Positions 1 through 10,486 of a DNA stretch of 64,000 nucleotides are shown here, in pieces. The stretch comes from Bordetella sp. Its GTDB lineage: Bacteria; Pseudomonadota; Gammaproteobacteria; Burkholderiales; Burkholderiaceae_B. How positions within the stretch are numbered: the first letter of the stretch is position 1; every line of letters begins with the position of its first letter. Location of the stretch: NCBI GenBank assembly GCA_022818765.1, contig CP063810.1:483052-547051 (forward strand), written 5' to 3'. The position numbers were made by a program, and so were the translations under genes. A model generated the notes under the pieces. It worked only from the letters and a program-made list of their open reading frames with translations, did no database searches and was not told the origin of the DNA.

Positions 1-505
1 ATAATTTTTGAATTATATTTTCAACATCTTCACCAACATAACCAGCTTCAGTCAAGGTTGTAGCATCAGCGATTACAAACGGAACATTTAAAATTTTTGC
101 TAATGTTTGTGCAAGAAGAGTTTTGCCAGAACCTGTAGGACCAATCAACAAAATATTGCTTTTAGCAATTTCAACTCCATCAGTGTTTTTTGAATCAAAT
201 TGTATTCTTTTATAATGATTATATACAGCAACAGCTAATACTCGTTTAGGAATATATTGACCTATGACATATTTATCTAGAAAAGATTTAATTTCAATAG
301 GTTTTGGTAATTTAGAATAAAATGACTCACAAGTTGTAGCTTTCGCTTCTTCCAGAATGAGATTCTTACACAGATCAATGCATTCATTGCAAATAAACAC
401 TTTTGATGAAGGTCCAGCAATTAGTTTTAAAACTTCCTTTTGGTTTTTTTGACAAAAGGAACAATGCAAAGTCTTTGAATCTGTTGATTCATTGTCTTCT
501 GACAT
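1..505 (-). CDS. clpX: ClpX, ATPase subunit of ClpXP protease (3' part outside window)
   Basis: ClpX is the AAA+ unfoldase that feeds substrates to ClpP. The reading frame starts at the ATG ending at 505 and is still open at base 1, so only about the first 168 residues are present. Cys15, Cys18, Cys39 and Cys42 form the N-terminal zinc-binding domain that binds adaptors and substrates. A Walker A motif GPTGSGKT lies near residue 121, followed by the [17 protein letters not shown] block typical of ClpX. It follows clpP on the same strand after about 65 bases, the usual tig-clpP-clpX order. No lesion is seen in the visible part, whereas clpP upstream carries a frameshift. Confidence 0.97.
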   Translation of the reverse strand, partial: MSEDNESTDSKTLHCSFCQKNQKEVLKLIAGPSSKVFICNECIDLCKNLILEEAKATTCESFYSKLPKPIEIKSFLDKYVIGQYIPKRVLAVAVYNHYKRIQFDSKNTDGVEIAKSNILLIGPTGSGKTLLAQTLAKILNVPFVIADATTLTEAGYVGEDVENIIQKL

Positions 506-569
506 AGTTTTTATCTCTTATAAAATTACTGTTACAAGATTATTTTTGATTTACATGTTTATTAAAAAA

Positions 570-1216
570 TTAACGAGATGATAAAATTTTATCAATCAAA
601 CCATAAGAAACTGCTTCTTCAGCTGACATAAAATTATCACGTTCCGTATCATCAGTAATTTGGTCAATCGATTGACCTGTATTTTCTGCCAGTATGATAT
701 TAAGGCGTTCACGCAAACTCATGATTTCACGAGCTTGAATTTGAATATCACTAGCTTGACCTTGAGCTCCCCCTGAAGGTTGGTGAATCATAATTCTTGA
801 ATTTGGAAGTGTAATACGTTTACCTTTTTTTCCAGCAGATAACAAAAAAGCTCCCATGCTGGCAGCTAAACCAACACATAATGTTGACACATCAGGCTTG
901 ATAAATTGCATCGTATCGAAAATAGCCATGCCAGAGTACACTGACCCCCAGGAGAATTAATATAAATAGAAATATCTTTTTCAGGATTTTCAGATTCTAG
1001 AAATAATAATTGAGCTATTACAAGATTAGCTAAATGATCATTAATTGGTCCTATTAAAAATATTACGCGCTCTTTTAAAAGACGTGAATAAATATCATAT
1101 GCACGCTCCCCATGCCCAGATCGCTCAATAACAATTGGAACATAATTTGAAATTGTTGTATTTTTTAAACAATATTCTGAATTAATTTTTGAGTAAGGAT
1201 TAAAAAATTTTTCCAT
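570..1216 (-). pseudogene. clpP: ClpP protease subunit, interrupted by a -1 frameshift
   Basis: This is the serine peptidase chamber of ClpXP. The first frame (from 1216) gives the N-terminal part up to INSPGG, then goes out of frame. The rest continues in the next frame from [11 protein letters not shown] to the stop at 570. Adding one G to the G5 run (C5 on the plus strand, 945-949) restores a continuous protein of about 215 residues, a normal length for ClpP. The catalytic Ser (ASMGAF), His (MIHQPSGG) and Asp ([11 protein letters not shown]) all sit in the second frame and are intact. The start lies 11 bases after the tig stop, so the pair is probably cotranscribed. No other damage is visible. 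Either the base is missing only in this consensus or the gene broke very recently. Confidence 0.93.
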
Positions 1217-1227
1217 TATTAAAATGT

Positions 1228-2514
1228 TTATGCTCCCATTAATTTGTCAAATGGTATACATTCTTCCGTTACATTAGCCAGAGATAAAACATAATCTACA
1301 ACATTTTCTTCAAGAAGAAGAGATTCTAATTTGGAACGATGTTCTTGATTAGACAAATACTGATTTACAAATTGAGCAGGTTTTTCATAATCTTGAGAGA
1401 ATTCTTCTATGCGTTTAAAAATATCATCAGGTTTAACAATTATATTTCCAATTTTTACCAATTCAGAAATAATTAAGCTTAGACAAATTTTTTTCTTTGT
1501 GTTTAACAAATCTTCATTCTTAGAAATATTTTCATTAGATTTTTGAGATTCAATATGAGAATTAACGCGTTCTTTTTTCTCAAATTGAGTTTTTAATAAA
1601 ATTTTAGGAATTTCAAAATTAATTGCATTGCTTAATACTTCCATAACCTCCTTTTTAGTATGATTTAGCAATCTAAATTTTGCTTGCCGATTAAGATTCT
1701 TTTCGATATTAATTTTTAGCTCATCGATGGTAATACCAGTCATACCAAGATTCTTCAGAAATTTCTCATCTAGATTAGGAAGAATAACTTTAAAAATATT
1801 TTTTATTTTTATGCCAATATGTTTTTCATTAGAAGAGTTAGAAGAGAACTTGTTCTCATTTTTATTTTTTATAGAAAAATATTTCTCTTCATTAATTTTC
1901 ATACCTTTGACTGCATCTTCAAGCTCAGGTAAAACAGAATTTTGACCTAATACAAATGAAAAATTTTGTTTTTCATAATTAGCATATGGCGTTTCTTCAA
2001 TTGACTCAATGAAATCCAGAGTGACATAATTTTCATTTTCAGCAGGAGAATCCGAAGGATTAAAAACAGCGTGTTGTTTTTGAAGATTATTTAATACTTT
2101 TTCAATTATTTCATCTGTTATTGTAGTAGTGTAGCGTTTTAAAGATAAAGTTGATAAATCAGGAATTTTAATTTCGGGATATATTTCAAATTTTACATTA
2201 AATATTAAAGACTCTTGAGAATTAGTATTATGCTTTGGCTCTAATTTTAAAATACCTGCAATACGAAGATGTTCTTTTTTAGCAATTAATTCGAACTTAT
2301 CATTAATCAATCGATTTAAGACGCGCTGTCGAATTTCAGGGCCTTGGATCCTATCAATCATATTAATAGGAACTTTACCTGGACGAAAACCACGAAATTT
2401 AGCAGTTTGAGCTGCATTTTTTAATTCTATTTGTATTTCCTTCTCAAAGCTTTCAAAAGGGATTTCTATAGTAATTTGACGTTCCAATTCAGAAACATAC
2501 TCAGTCAACTGCAT
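1228..2514 (-). CDS. tig: Trigger factor, ribosome-associated chaperone and prolyl isomerase
   Basis: Trigger factor binds ribosomal protein L23 at the exit tunnel and shields nascent chains. The 428-residue protein has the usual length. The N-terminal ribosome-binding signature GFRPGKVP is at about residues 42-49. A PPIase (FKBP-like) domain follows in the middle (about 155-240, with VTLDF and [19 protein letters not shown]) and then the long helical C-terminal chaperone arms. It stands just upstream of clpP, as in most proteobacteria. Composition is Lys/Asn/Ile rich like its neighbours. The frame is intact. Confidence 0.97.
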   Translation of the reverse strand: MQLTEYVSELERQITIEIPFESFEKEIQIELKNAAQTAKFRGFRPGKVPINMIDRIQGPEIRQRVLNRLINDKFELIAKKEHLRIAGILKLEPKHNTNSQESLIFNVKFEIYPEIKIPDLSTLSLKRYTTTITDEIIEKVLNNLQKQHAVFNPSDSPAENENYVTLDFIESIEETPYANYEKQNFSFVLGQNSVLPELEDAVKGMKINEEKYFSIKNKNENKFSSNSSNEKHIGIKIKNIFKVILPNLDEKFLKNLGMTGITIDELKINIEKNLNRQAKFRLLNHTKKEVMEVLSNAINFEIPKILLKTQFEKKERVNSHIESQKSNENISKNEDLLNTKKKICLSLIISELVKIGNIIVKPDDIFKRIEEFSQDYEKPAQFVNQYLSNQEHRSKLESLLLEENVVDYVLSLANVTEECIPFDKLMGA

Positions 2515-2881
2515 TTTAAAGGATTATCCCTGGAAATAGTTAAAAATTTCAATGTAATAAAATTAAATAAAATATACTAAAATTAATTCAAAAACATATT
2601 TAACATTTTTAAAACATAATGTGACTTAAAACAATGATTACCAAAGTATCTTACACTGGCTTTAAGCGAATTTCTAATTCCCCTAAAAATATTTAAGAGA
2701 AAAATTTTATTAATAAAATTATCCATTCAAGGAAAAAATTACAACTTAGATTTAGAAAATTTAAGCTTAATTATTTTTTGAATAATACTTCAAAAATTAA
2801 AATTAGAATTTTTCAACCATCATATCTCTTAAATGATTAATTGTAAGAGCAATTAAAGAAATTCGCAGGACCAGGAAAAAT
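2515..2881. other. Intergenic region between cspA and tig
   Basis: These 367 very AT-rich bases lie downstream of the cold-shock gene and upstream of tig, both on the minus strand. I see no reading frame with a recognisable product and no tRNA-like fold. It should hold the end of the cspA transcript and the tig promoter, but no promoter or strong terminator stands out. Confidence 0.4.
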
Positions 2882-3085
2882 TTATAAGACTTGTATTTTA
2901 GTTGCTTGAGGACCTTTTGGACCATTAGCTGTTATAAAACTCACTCTTTGATTTTCTTCGAGAGATTTAAATCCATTACTTTGAATTTCTGAAAAATGGG
3001 CAAACAAATCTTTCCCCCCTGATTCTGGGGTAATGAAACCATAACCTTTTTCCGAATTAAACCATTTAACAACACCAGTCTCCAT
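2882..3085 (-). CDS. cspA: Cold-shock domain protein (CspA family)
   Basis: This is a 67-residue single cold-shock domain that binds single-stranded RNA/DNA and melts RNA structure. RNP1 (KGYGFI, residues 13-18) and RNP2 (LFAHF, about 27-31) are present, and the N-terminus [15 protein letters not shown] is canonical. The start is fixed by an AGGAGG ribosome binding site (plus-strand 3096-3101) ten bases before the ATG, the strongest one I noticed in the window. A long leader of higher GC content precedes it (separate entry). It is the only intact small regulator-type gene here. The exact paralogue name is uncertain. Confidence 0.93.
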   Translation of the reverse strand: METGVVKWFNSEKGYGFITPESGGKDLFAHFSEIQSNGFKSLEENQRVSFITANGPKGPQATKIQVL

Positions 3086-3342
3086 ATGTTACATGCCTCC
3101 TAAAAACAATAAATAAAGGACGGAGCCTAATAAAAACATAATCAATCAAGGAGGGACAATAGAACAATATCGAAGACCGAAAAAAGGCAATGTACTGAAC
3201 GAGAATCGCAACGCTTGAAATCACATAGCACACTATCCATAGGTTCCTTGTTTAAGTCAATAGAACACAAAGATCTCTGTAGCAATAATGCAACGAGAAG
3301 AAATTAAATTAAATTAAATCCTAGTGCACCACCTTTAAATGA
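3086..3342 (-). promoter_or_regulatory. Long 5' leader of cspA with possible RBS-masking element
   Basis: The segment 3121-3300 holds 69 G/C in 180 bases (38%, hand count), while 3361-3420 just upstream has 10 in 60 (17%), so the leader composition is preserved against the AT drift. In the transcript a CCUCCU (plus-strand 3149-3154) is perfectly complementary to the AGGAGG ribosome binding site (3096-3101), allowing a masking stem around a loop of about 47 bases. A TATAAT-like -10 (plus-strand 3349-3354) would give a leader of roughly 255 bases; I see no clear -35. Long thermosensing leaders are known for cspA in Escherichia coli. The fold here is inferred. Confidence 0.5.
3301..3319. repeat. 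Short AAATT pentamer repeat
   Basis: Three full AAATT units plus AAAT lie in a row at the distal edge of the cspA leader, just downstream of its putative -10 box. Copy number could vary by slippage and would then change the leader length. Confidence 0.7.
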
Positions 3343-3708
3343 CATTTAATTATAACATTTATAACAAAATGTTGATATACAAATTATTTATACCTTAAAA
3401 ATAAATTTCTAATGGAGATAAATTAATAATACTGCTGATTTAATAATTATTGTATTACTTTTTAAATAGGAAAGTTTTATATTCTTTTTTAAGAGAACAT
3501 GAATTAAAAATTTTAATAAATTAAAACATTTTGGTGAGTTAAATTTTAGATAAAGTCAAATAGACAAATTTTTACGTTCTATGAAAAATTTTTATATATT
3601 CCAATCGTTCTTTTATTTTATTTCATTTTTTATTAACATTTAAAATGTTAAAGGAAATTTATATGAATAAAATCATTATTAGTTATTTTATACAATATTG
3701 GAAATCTT
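3343..3708. other. AT-rich spacer between cspA leader and tRNA-Leu
   Basis: About 365 bases of very low GC content. No reading frame resembling a known protein and no folded RNA gene is apparent. It may contain the cspA promoter at its left end and the end of the tRNA-Leu transcript at its right end. Confidence 0.4.
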
Positions 3709-3794
3709 TGGTGCGAAGGAGGGGATTTGAACCCCTATACTTTTTAAGTGCCAGGATCTAAACCTGGTGCGTCTACCTATTTCGCCACCTTCGC
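3709..3794 (-). tRNA. tRNA-Leu (anticodon UAG)
   Basis: An 86-base cloverleaf including an encoded 3' CCA. The acceptor stem GCGAAGG pairs with CCTTCGC, followed by discriminator A and CCA. The anticodon stem CCAGG/CCTGG encloses the loop TTTAGAT with anticodon TAG, which reads CUN leucine codons. A long variable arm, typical of class II leucine tRNAs, and the T-arm GGTTCAAATCC are present. Confidence 0.97.
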
Positions 3795-3860
3795 ATGCAA
3801 ATTAAAAATTAACTTCAGGTCATTAATTCTATTTAAATAAATCACTCTTGACAAAAATTC

Positions 3861-5068
3861 ATGAATTCAAGATTAAAAAAATTACGTTCTTACCCATTCG
3901 AAAAATTGCGAATCTTATTATCAAATTCTATTATAAAAAATATTAATGAGAAGGAAAATACTATTAACTTATCTATTGGAGAGCCTAAACATAATGCACC
4001 AACTTGTGTTAAAGAGGCTATTTATAAAAATATCTGTGGTCTTTCGATTTATCCTTCTACAAAAGGAGATCCAAATCTTAGAAATGTTATTTCTAAATGG
4101 TTAGAAAAAAGATATGAAATACCTAGTCTGGATTCAGAAAAACAAATTTTACCAGTTCTAGGTTCACGTGAAGCATTGTTTTCTTTTGTTCAAACCATTA
4201 TAGAACCTAATGATCCAGAATCCATTGTAATATGTCCTAATCCATTTTATCAAATTTATGAAGGTGCAGCATTACTTGCAGGTGCTAATCCTTATTATAT
4301 TAATTTTAATCCAGAACCAGAAAAAAATTTTTCTTATGATTGGGAAAAAATACCTGAAAAAGTCTGGATAAAAACAAAGCTTTTATTTGTTTGTTCTCCG
4401 GGAAATCCAGCAGGTAATGTAATGAGTTTAGATGAATGGAAAACTATATTTAAACTTTCTAATAAATATAATTTCATAATTGCATCTGATGAATGCTATT
4501 CAGAAATTTATTATGATGAAAGTGAACCCCCCTTGGGCGCTTTACAAGCAGCTTATCTTTTAAACAAAGATAATTATAAAAACCTAATTATATTCTCCAG
4601 TTTGTCAAAAAGATCGAATTTACCTGGTTTGCGATCTGGTTTTGTTGCAGGAGATTCAAAAATCATTGAAAAATTTCTTTTATATCGTACATATCATGGT
4701 AGTGCAATGAGTCCAGTTGTAACTGCAGCTAGTATTGCAGCTTGGAAAGATGAATCTCATGTTAAAATAAATAGAGCTTTGTATAGAGAAAAATTTGATT
4801 CTGTTGTTCCTATTTTAGAAAAAGTATTACCAATTCAAAAACCACAAGCTTCCTTTTATTTATGGATAAAAGTTCCTATATTAGACACACATTTCACCTT
4901 TGAGTTATATCGAAAAAAAGAGTTATTGTATTGCCTGGCAGTTTTCTTACTCATAATACAGATAGCAAAAACTATATACGAATAGCATTAGTCGCTTCCA
5001 TAAAAGAGTGTATAGAAGCAGCTCAAAAAATATATCAGTTTGTTAAAACTGATCTTTCAATCAACTAA
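3861..5068 (+). pseudogene. dapC: Succinyldiaminopimelate aminotransferase, -1 frameshift near the 3' end
   Basis: This class I PLP aminotransferase makes N-succinyl-L,L-diaminopimelate in the succinylase route to lysine and DAP. The PLP lysine is in SSLSKRSNLPGLRSGF. The main frame covers about 350 correct residues, then misreads after ELYRKK. One extra A in the A7 run (4913-4919) would restore RVIVLPGSFL and the conserved IRIALVAS end, stopping at 5068, for a full length near 402 residues. As written, the last 50 residues, including the substrate carboxylate-binding Arg of the family (YIRIALV), are lost. It heads dapC-dapD-dapE, the Burkholderiales order, and diverges from tRNA-Leu. DapC function can be covered by ArgD in other bacteria. 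Confidence 0.92.
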
Positions 5069-5095
5069 GTTATCATACATATAAAAATATAAAAT

Positions 5096-5925
5096 ATGAA
5101 TAAATATTCAAATCTAAAAAGTAAAATTGAAAAAATTTGGGAAGATCGAGATTTAAAATTTCAATCTTATTCAGAGTTAGAAACTCAAAAAACAATCAAA
5201 GAAATATTAAATCTTTTAGATTCAGGGGAAATTCGCGTAGCTGAAAAAAATAATCATGATTGGATAGTTAATGAGTGGATAAAAAAAGCTATTTTATTAG
5301 CTTTCAAATTCACAAAAAATAAAATTTTTTCCGATTCTATAATGAGATTTTATGATAAAGTTCCTTTGAAATTTTCAGATTTCACAGAAAATTCTTTTAA
5401 AGAGGGCGGTTACCGAGTCGTACCTCCTGCAACAGTTCGATATGGTTCGTTTATTGGTAAAATGTTGTCTTGATGCCATCTTTTGTAAATATCGGATCTT
5501 ATATTGGTGAAGGATCAATGGTTGACACTTGGGCTACAGTAGGGTCTTGTGCACAAATAGGAAGAAATGTACATCTTTCTGGTGGCGTAGGAATCGGAGG
5601 AGTTTTAGAACCTTTACAAGCAAATCCAACTATTATCGAAGATAATTGTTTTATCGGAGCACGATCAGAAATCGTTGAAGGTGTCGTAATTGAAAAAAAT
5701 TCTGTCTTATCTATGGGAGTTTTTTTATCACAAAGTACAAAAATTCTTAATAGAAGTACAGGAGAAATTACATATGGCCGCATTCCAAGTAACTCAGTTG
5801 TTGTACCTGGATCATTGCCTTCCAATGATAGTTCATATAGTTTAGCATGCGCTGTAATTGTTAAACGTGTTGATGATAAAACTCGAGAAAAAACTAGCAT
5901 TAATGATCTATTGAGACTTGGATGA
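5096..5925 (+). pseudogene. dapD: Tetrahydrodipicolinate N-succinyltransferase, -1 frameshift
   Basis: DapD transfers succinyl from succinyl-CoA to tetrahydrodipicolinate, the committed step of the succinylase lysine route. The first frame (to 5473) gives the N-terminal domain up to RYGSFIGK. The second begins within the hexapeptide-repeat left-handed beta helix ([20 protein letters not shown]) and ends normally. One A added to the A4 run at 5459-5462 gives [11 protein letters not shown], the expected family sequence, and a protein of about 276 residues. The lesion splits the trimeric beta-helix enzyme just before its active-site region. The stop overlaps the dapE start by four bases (ATGA). 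If the break is real, lysine and peptidoglycan precursor synthesis would stop, which sits badly with the intact asd, dapE and mur genes. Confidence 0.93.
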
Positions 5926-7058
5926 TTAATAAATCTCTTCTTAATCTTCTAAAAAATCTAATTATTCGTCCTTCAATCACTCCAAATGACGCTGGCTGTC
6001 AATCTATGATTGCATCCAGATTACAGTTAATTGGGTTTGATTGTGAGAATCTTTCTTATGCTGAAGTAACTAACCTATGGGCATATCGGGGAACTGGTTC
6101 TCCATTAATTATTTTCGCGGGTCATACTGATGTTGTTCCTGTAGGTGAAGAATCAAAATGGAAATCAAATCCATTTTATCCATTAGAAGATAATGGATAT
6201 ATTTATGGACGTGGGACCTCTGATATGAAAGGTTCAATCGCAGCATTTATAATAGCAATTGAAGAATTTTTGGAAAAAAACCCAAAACATAAAGGTTCAA
6301 TTGCTATTATGCTTACTTCAGATGAAGAAGGTCCTGCTGTTAATGGCACTTCAATAATCTGTAATGAATTAAAAAACAGAAAAATACAACCAGATTATTG
6401 TATTATTGGAGAACCCACTTCTGAAAAAATTTTAGGAGATGTTTGTAAAAATGGACGAAGAGGTTCTCTTTCTGGATACTTAACTGTACAAGGTGTGCAA
6501 GGTCATATTGCATACTCTAATTCTACTTCTAATCCTATACATCAACTTGCTCCAGCTTTATATAGTTTAATCAAGAAAAAATGGGATGATGGGAATCAGC
6601 ACTTTCCTAGTACAACTTTCCAAATCTCAAACTTAATATCAGGAACAGGTGCTGAAAATGTTATTCCAGATAATGTAAAAATTAAATTTAATTTTCGATT
6701 TTCTCCTGAAAGTACTATTGAAAGTTTAAAAACACAAGTAAATGAGATTTTAAAAAAATCCAATATACAATATTCTTTAGATTGGAAAATAAATGGGAAA
6801 CCATTTTTAACATTACCAAACACTTTAACAAAAGCACTCGGCAAATCCATTTATAAAGAAACAAATATTCTTACTAAATTATCAACATCAGGTGGAACTT
6901 CAGATGGACGTTTTATAACTAAAATTTGCCCTCAGGTTGTTGAATTTGGCCCGATAAACGAATCTATACATAAAATAGATGAATCAATAAAAATATCTGA
7001 TTTAGAGTTATTAAAAAATATATATAAATCAACTCTTGAAAATATTTTACTGGTATAG
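5922..7058 (+). CDS. dapE: Succinyl-diaminopimelate desuccinylase
   Basis: A zinc M20-family amidohydrolase that removes succinate to give L,L-diaminopimelate. Its 378 residues match the family length. Visible metal and catalytic motifs are GHTDVVP (about residue 67), GRGTSDMKG (about 98), DEEGPA (about 134) and IIGEPT, with a terminal GGTSDGRF and [12 protein letters not shown] block that supplies the last ligand. Its ATG overlaps the dapD stop, implying translational coupling. It is the intact member of the dapCDE cluster. It converges on uvrD, with six bases between the stops. Confidence 0.97.
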   Translation: MINKSLLNLLKNLIIRPSITPNDAGCQSMIASRLQLIGFDCENLSYAEVTNLWAYRGTGSPLIIFAGHTDVVPVGEESKWKSNPFYPLEDNGYIYGRGTSDMKGSIAAFIIAIEEFLEKNPKHKGSIAIMLTSDEEGPAVNGTSIICNELKNRKIQPDYCIIGEPTSEKILGDVCKNGRRGSLSGYLTVQGVQGHIAYSNSTSNPIHQLAPALYSLIKKKWDDGNQHFPSTTFQISNLISGTGAENVIPDNVKIKFNFRFSPESTIESLKTQVNEILKKSNIQYSLDWKINGKPFLTLPNTLTKALGKSIYKETNILTKLSTSGGTSDGRFITKICPQVVEFGPINESIHKIDESIKISDLELLKNIYKSTLENILLV

Positions 7059-7064
7059 GGATAA

Positions 7065-9267
7065 TTATCTATCAATAATTTCCAATTTAGCAATATTTAA
7101 TGATAAAATTTTTATCCCTGCATTATAAAAATATATTTTGGCTTGCGATTCTTCACCTAGAGAATATAATTCTTTTATAATTCCACAACCAAAATGATGA
7201 TGATTTATTAATTGTCCAATATAAAAATATTGGTTATCCAATCTAATTTTGGATAGGCAAGAATTAGTTATATTATTTTCTTTATTTAAAAACTTATGAT
7301 TATATTTTTGATAAATATTTGAATGAGAAATTGGTTTTATCCATCTTAAATTTGATTCTGGAATTTCTTTTAAAAATCTTGATGGTAAAGAATTCTTTTT
7401 TTTTCCATGTAATGTTCGAGTTTTAGCTAATGATACATAGAGTTTCTTTCTTGCTCGTGTAATAGCAACGTACATTAAACGACGCTCTTCTTCAATACTT
7501 TTTGAATTATTCAAACTATTTTCATGCGGGAATAACCCTTCTTCTAATCCAGAAATGAAAACAGTATCAAATTCCAAGCCTTTAGATGCATGAACAGTCA
7601 TTAATTGAACTGTATGAATATTTGTTTTATCATCCATTTCATGAATCTTCATATTATCGTCTGATTCCAAAGAAACAAGTGATAAAAAAGATACTAATCT
7701 ATCAAGATTATTTTCAAATATCTCAGAATTTTCATCTTTTAAAAAATTTTTGCCGAATTTACTAATTCGCTTAAATTTTCTAAACATTCATTTTTCTTAT
7801 TTTCTTCCTCATAATACAATTTAAGTCCACTTTTTCTATAACATAAAGAATTAAATCAGGAAGACTTAATTCTTTTAATTTCTTTATAAAGTCATCAATT
7901 AAATCTGAAAATTTTAAAAGATTAATTTTTCCTCGTGTATTTACAATATTTATTGCATCATGTAAACTGATATTATTTTCAATAGCTATAGATGATATAT
8001 CATCTATAGTTTTCAAACCTATCCCACGCGCTGGAAAATTTACAACACGTATCCAAGATATATCATCTTTAGTATTTACTATTAATCGTAGATACGCTAG
8101 TGCGTGTTTTATTTCTTGTCGTTCAAAAAAACGCAAACCGCCATATACTGTATATGGAAGTCCAGCTGAGAACAAAGCATGTTCTATAATTCGGGATTGA
8201 GCATTGCTTCGGTATAAAACACCAATTTTATGCGACTTGTCATCTATTTTAAATATTGATTTAATTTCATTAGCTAACCACTGTGCTTCTGTTAATTCAT
8301 TGATTTGCTCAAAAATTTGTAGCAATTCACCTTGTCCTTTATTTGTCCAAAGTTTTTTACCTAATCTCGAGCTATTATTTTCAATAAGTTGATTAGCTGA
8401 ATCTAGAATGTATCCTGCAGATCGATAATTTTGTTCTAGACGAATTACATTTTCTTTAGCATAATTATTTTCAAAATCTAATATATTATTTGAATTTGCT
8501 CCTCGAAATGAGTAAATAGATTGATCATCATCTCCAACTGCAAAAATAGAAGTTTTACTACCTCCTGCAATTAATTGGAGGAATTTATACTGTAGATTAT
8601 TTGTATCCTGAAATTCATCAACTAAAATATGCAAAAATCTTTCTTGATAATATTCACGTATATTCGAATTTTCTTTAAAAAGTTCATAAGTTCGCAATAA
8701 TAGTTCAGGAAAATCAACTATACCTTCTTGTTGACATTGCATTTCATACAATTGGTAAATTTCTATTAAATGATCATTTTTAAGACTTTTGTTATTAAGT
8801 CTGTTGATGCTAGATGCACGTAAACCATTTTCTTTATTGTAATTAATGAATTTTAAAACATTGCGATAAGGATATTTTTCCTCGCTAATATCATGAATTT
8901 TAAATAAACGTTTCAGAGAAGATAATTGATCAAAGTTATCTAAAATCTGAAATGCACGAAAAAGATTAGCTTCCTTATAATGTATTCGCAAAAATCGATT
9001 ACATAAACCATGGAATGTACCAATCCATAATTTTCGATTATTACAAGAAAGATTGGTCGATACACGAGAAATCATTTCACGTGCTGCTTTATTAGTAAAA
9101 GTAACGGCAAAGATATTTGATAGATTAATCTGACAAGTTTTAACTAACCAAGCTATTCTAGTGGTTAAAACTTTTGTTTTTCCGCTGCCAGCTCCTGCTA
9201 AGATAAGAGCATGAAATTTTTTAAGCAAAACTGCTTTTTGTTGTTGATTATTTAATTCTTCTAACAT
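7065..9267 (-). pseudogene. uvrD: UvrD/Rep-type DNA helicase, two -1 frameshifts 80 bases apart
   Basis: A superfamily 1A helicase for nucleotide excision and mismatch repair. Motif I (GAGSGKT), motif II (VDEFQDTN), motif III (VGDDDQSIYSFRGAN), motif V (VHASKGLEFDTVF) and motif VI (YVAITRARKKL) are all present. Two breaks occur. One is in an A5 run (T5 at 7831-7835), where one more base gives IEKSGLKLYYEEENKK. The other is in a second A5 run (T5 at 7747-7751), where one more base joins NSA to KNFLKDE. With both repaired the protein is continuous at about 734 residues. I place the start at the ATG ending at 9267, five bases after the desaturase stop. The UvrD versus Rep assignment rests on overall similarity; mutL is retained, mutS is not in this window. 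Confidence 0.9.
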
Positions 9268-9271
9268 GGCA

Positions 9272-10486
9272 TTAAGCTGCATAACGACATAAATTGGTAG
9301 CAAATTTCTCTAACCTATCTATGCCGCTCTTTTGAGCACGTTGGCACCATTGTTGCAAATCTTGCAATAATTGGTCACTGGTTGCTCCTGAGCTTTCCCA
9401 AATAAGACCAAGTTCATTACGCATTTCAATAAGGATTTTTAAGGGTTTATTTCCAGAAATTATTTTATTAACTGCTTCACGTCTTTCAGGTTTCATAATC
9501 TCTTCATTTTGATGTAAATCCTTAAATGCACGATTTATAAAAGTCCAATTACAATCAATATTATGTTTTTTGCGAAAAATCTTTAATTTCTTTAATTCTT
9601 CCTTTGCTGCTGATTTAATAAGGTTTGTATAATTTGCCATCACTTCATAACGATGTGTAATAACGCCTTGGAGAGTTAAAAGATCTATTCCATTTGTATC
9701 CTTAGAAATTAATTTCAGCTTTGGTGCAACTTTTTTAACTTTTGCTAAACCTAAAAATTTCAAAATACAAATATAAAACCAACCAAGATCTATCTCATAC
9801 CATTTATTAGAGAACTTTGCTGAAGTTCCATAAGCATGATGATTATTATGTAATTCCTCTCCGCCTATTATAATACCCCAAGGAATTAAATTTGTACTAG
9901 TATCTGGACTACTATAGTTTCGATAACCCCAATAATGACCAACCCCATTCACAACGCCTGCTGCCCAGAAAGGAATCCACGACATTTGGATTGCCCATAC
10001 TGTTATGCCTAAAATACCAAATAGAAGAATATTAATTCCAAGCATGATTAATACTCCTAGCAAACTGTGTTTACTATAAAGATTATTTTCTATCCAATCT
10101 TGTGGTGTCCCATAACCAAATCGATCTAATGTTTCTTTATTGAAAGATTCCCTTCGATATAATTCAGCACCACGAAATAAAACTTTCCAAATCCCAAAAA
10201 TAATAGGCGAATGAGGATCATCCTTTTTTTCACATTTAGCATGATGTTTTCGATGAATTGCAACCCATTCTTTTGTAATCATCCCAGTAGTTAACCATAA
10301 CCAGAATCGAAAAAAATGCATAGGTATTTTATGAAGATTTAAACCTCTATGTGCTTGGCTTCTATGTAAAAATATTGTGACAGAAACAATAGTAATATGT
10401 GTCATAATCAAAGTAAAAATGACAATGCCTTTCCAAGAAGCTTGGGTATAACCTCCAAATAGAAAAGATAGCACATCAAAATCCAT
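9272..10486 (-). CDS. Membrane fatty acid / acyl-CoA desaturase family protein
   Basis: A di-iron membrane desaturase of the delta-9 acyl-CoA type. The three histidine boxes are clear: HRSQAHRG (about residue 41), HRKHHAKCE (about 78) and EELHNNHHAYGTSAKFS (about 208). Hydrophobic segments lie near residues 18-40, 54-70, 135-165 and 170-185. A soluble tail of about 140 residues (to 404) follows the last box, longer than in the shortest desaturases. It probably introduces a double bond into membrane acyl chains and needs O2 and an electron donor not seen here. I chose the ATG at 10486 because family members start just before the first hydrophobic segment. It precedes uvrD with no gap. Retention in a shrinking genome suggests the membrane needs aerobic unsaturated fatty acid synthesis. 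Confidence 0.88.
   Translation of the reverse strand: MDFDVLSFLFGGYTQASWKGIVIFTLIMTHITIVSVTIFLHRSQAHRGLNLHKIPMHFFRFWLWLTTGMITKEWVAIHRKHHAKCEKKDDPHSPIIFGIWKVLFRGAELYRRESFNKETLDRFGYGTPQDWIENNLYSKHSLLGVLIMLGINILLFGILGITVWAIQMSWIPFWAAGVVNGVGHYWGYRNYSSPDTSTNLIPWGIIIGGEELHNNHHAYGTSAKFSNKWYEIDLGWFYICILKFLGLAKVKKVAPKLKLISKDTNGIDLLTLQGVITHRYEVMANYTNLIKSAAKEELKKLKIFRKKHNIDCNWTFINRAFKDLHQNEEIMKPERREAVNKIISGNKPLKILIEMRNELGLIWESSGATSDQLLQDLQQWCQRAQKSGIDRLEKFATNLCRYAA

Noticed and set aside
3121..3300. Free-standing small RNA (6S or SRP type) in the GC-richer segment before cspA
   Set aside because: I see no closed 6S-type stem or SRP loop, and the segment joins directly to the cspA ribosome binding site; a leader is the simpler reading.
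5499..5900. 133-residue ORF antisense to dapD
   Set aside because: Shadow of the hexapeptide-repeat region on the other strand, with no ribosome binding site or motif.
5470..5925. Second dapD frame as an independent short acyltransferase
   Set aside because: It starts in the middle of the DapD beta helix and joins the upstream frame exactly when one A is added; it is the rest of dapD.
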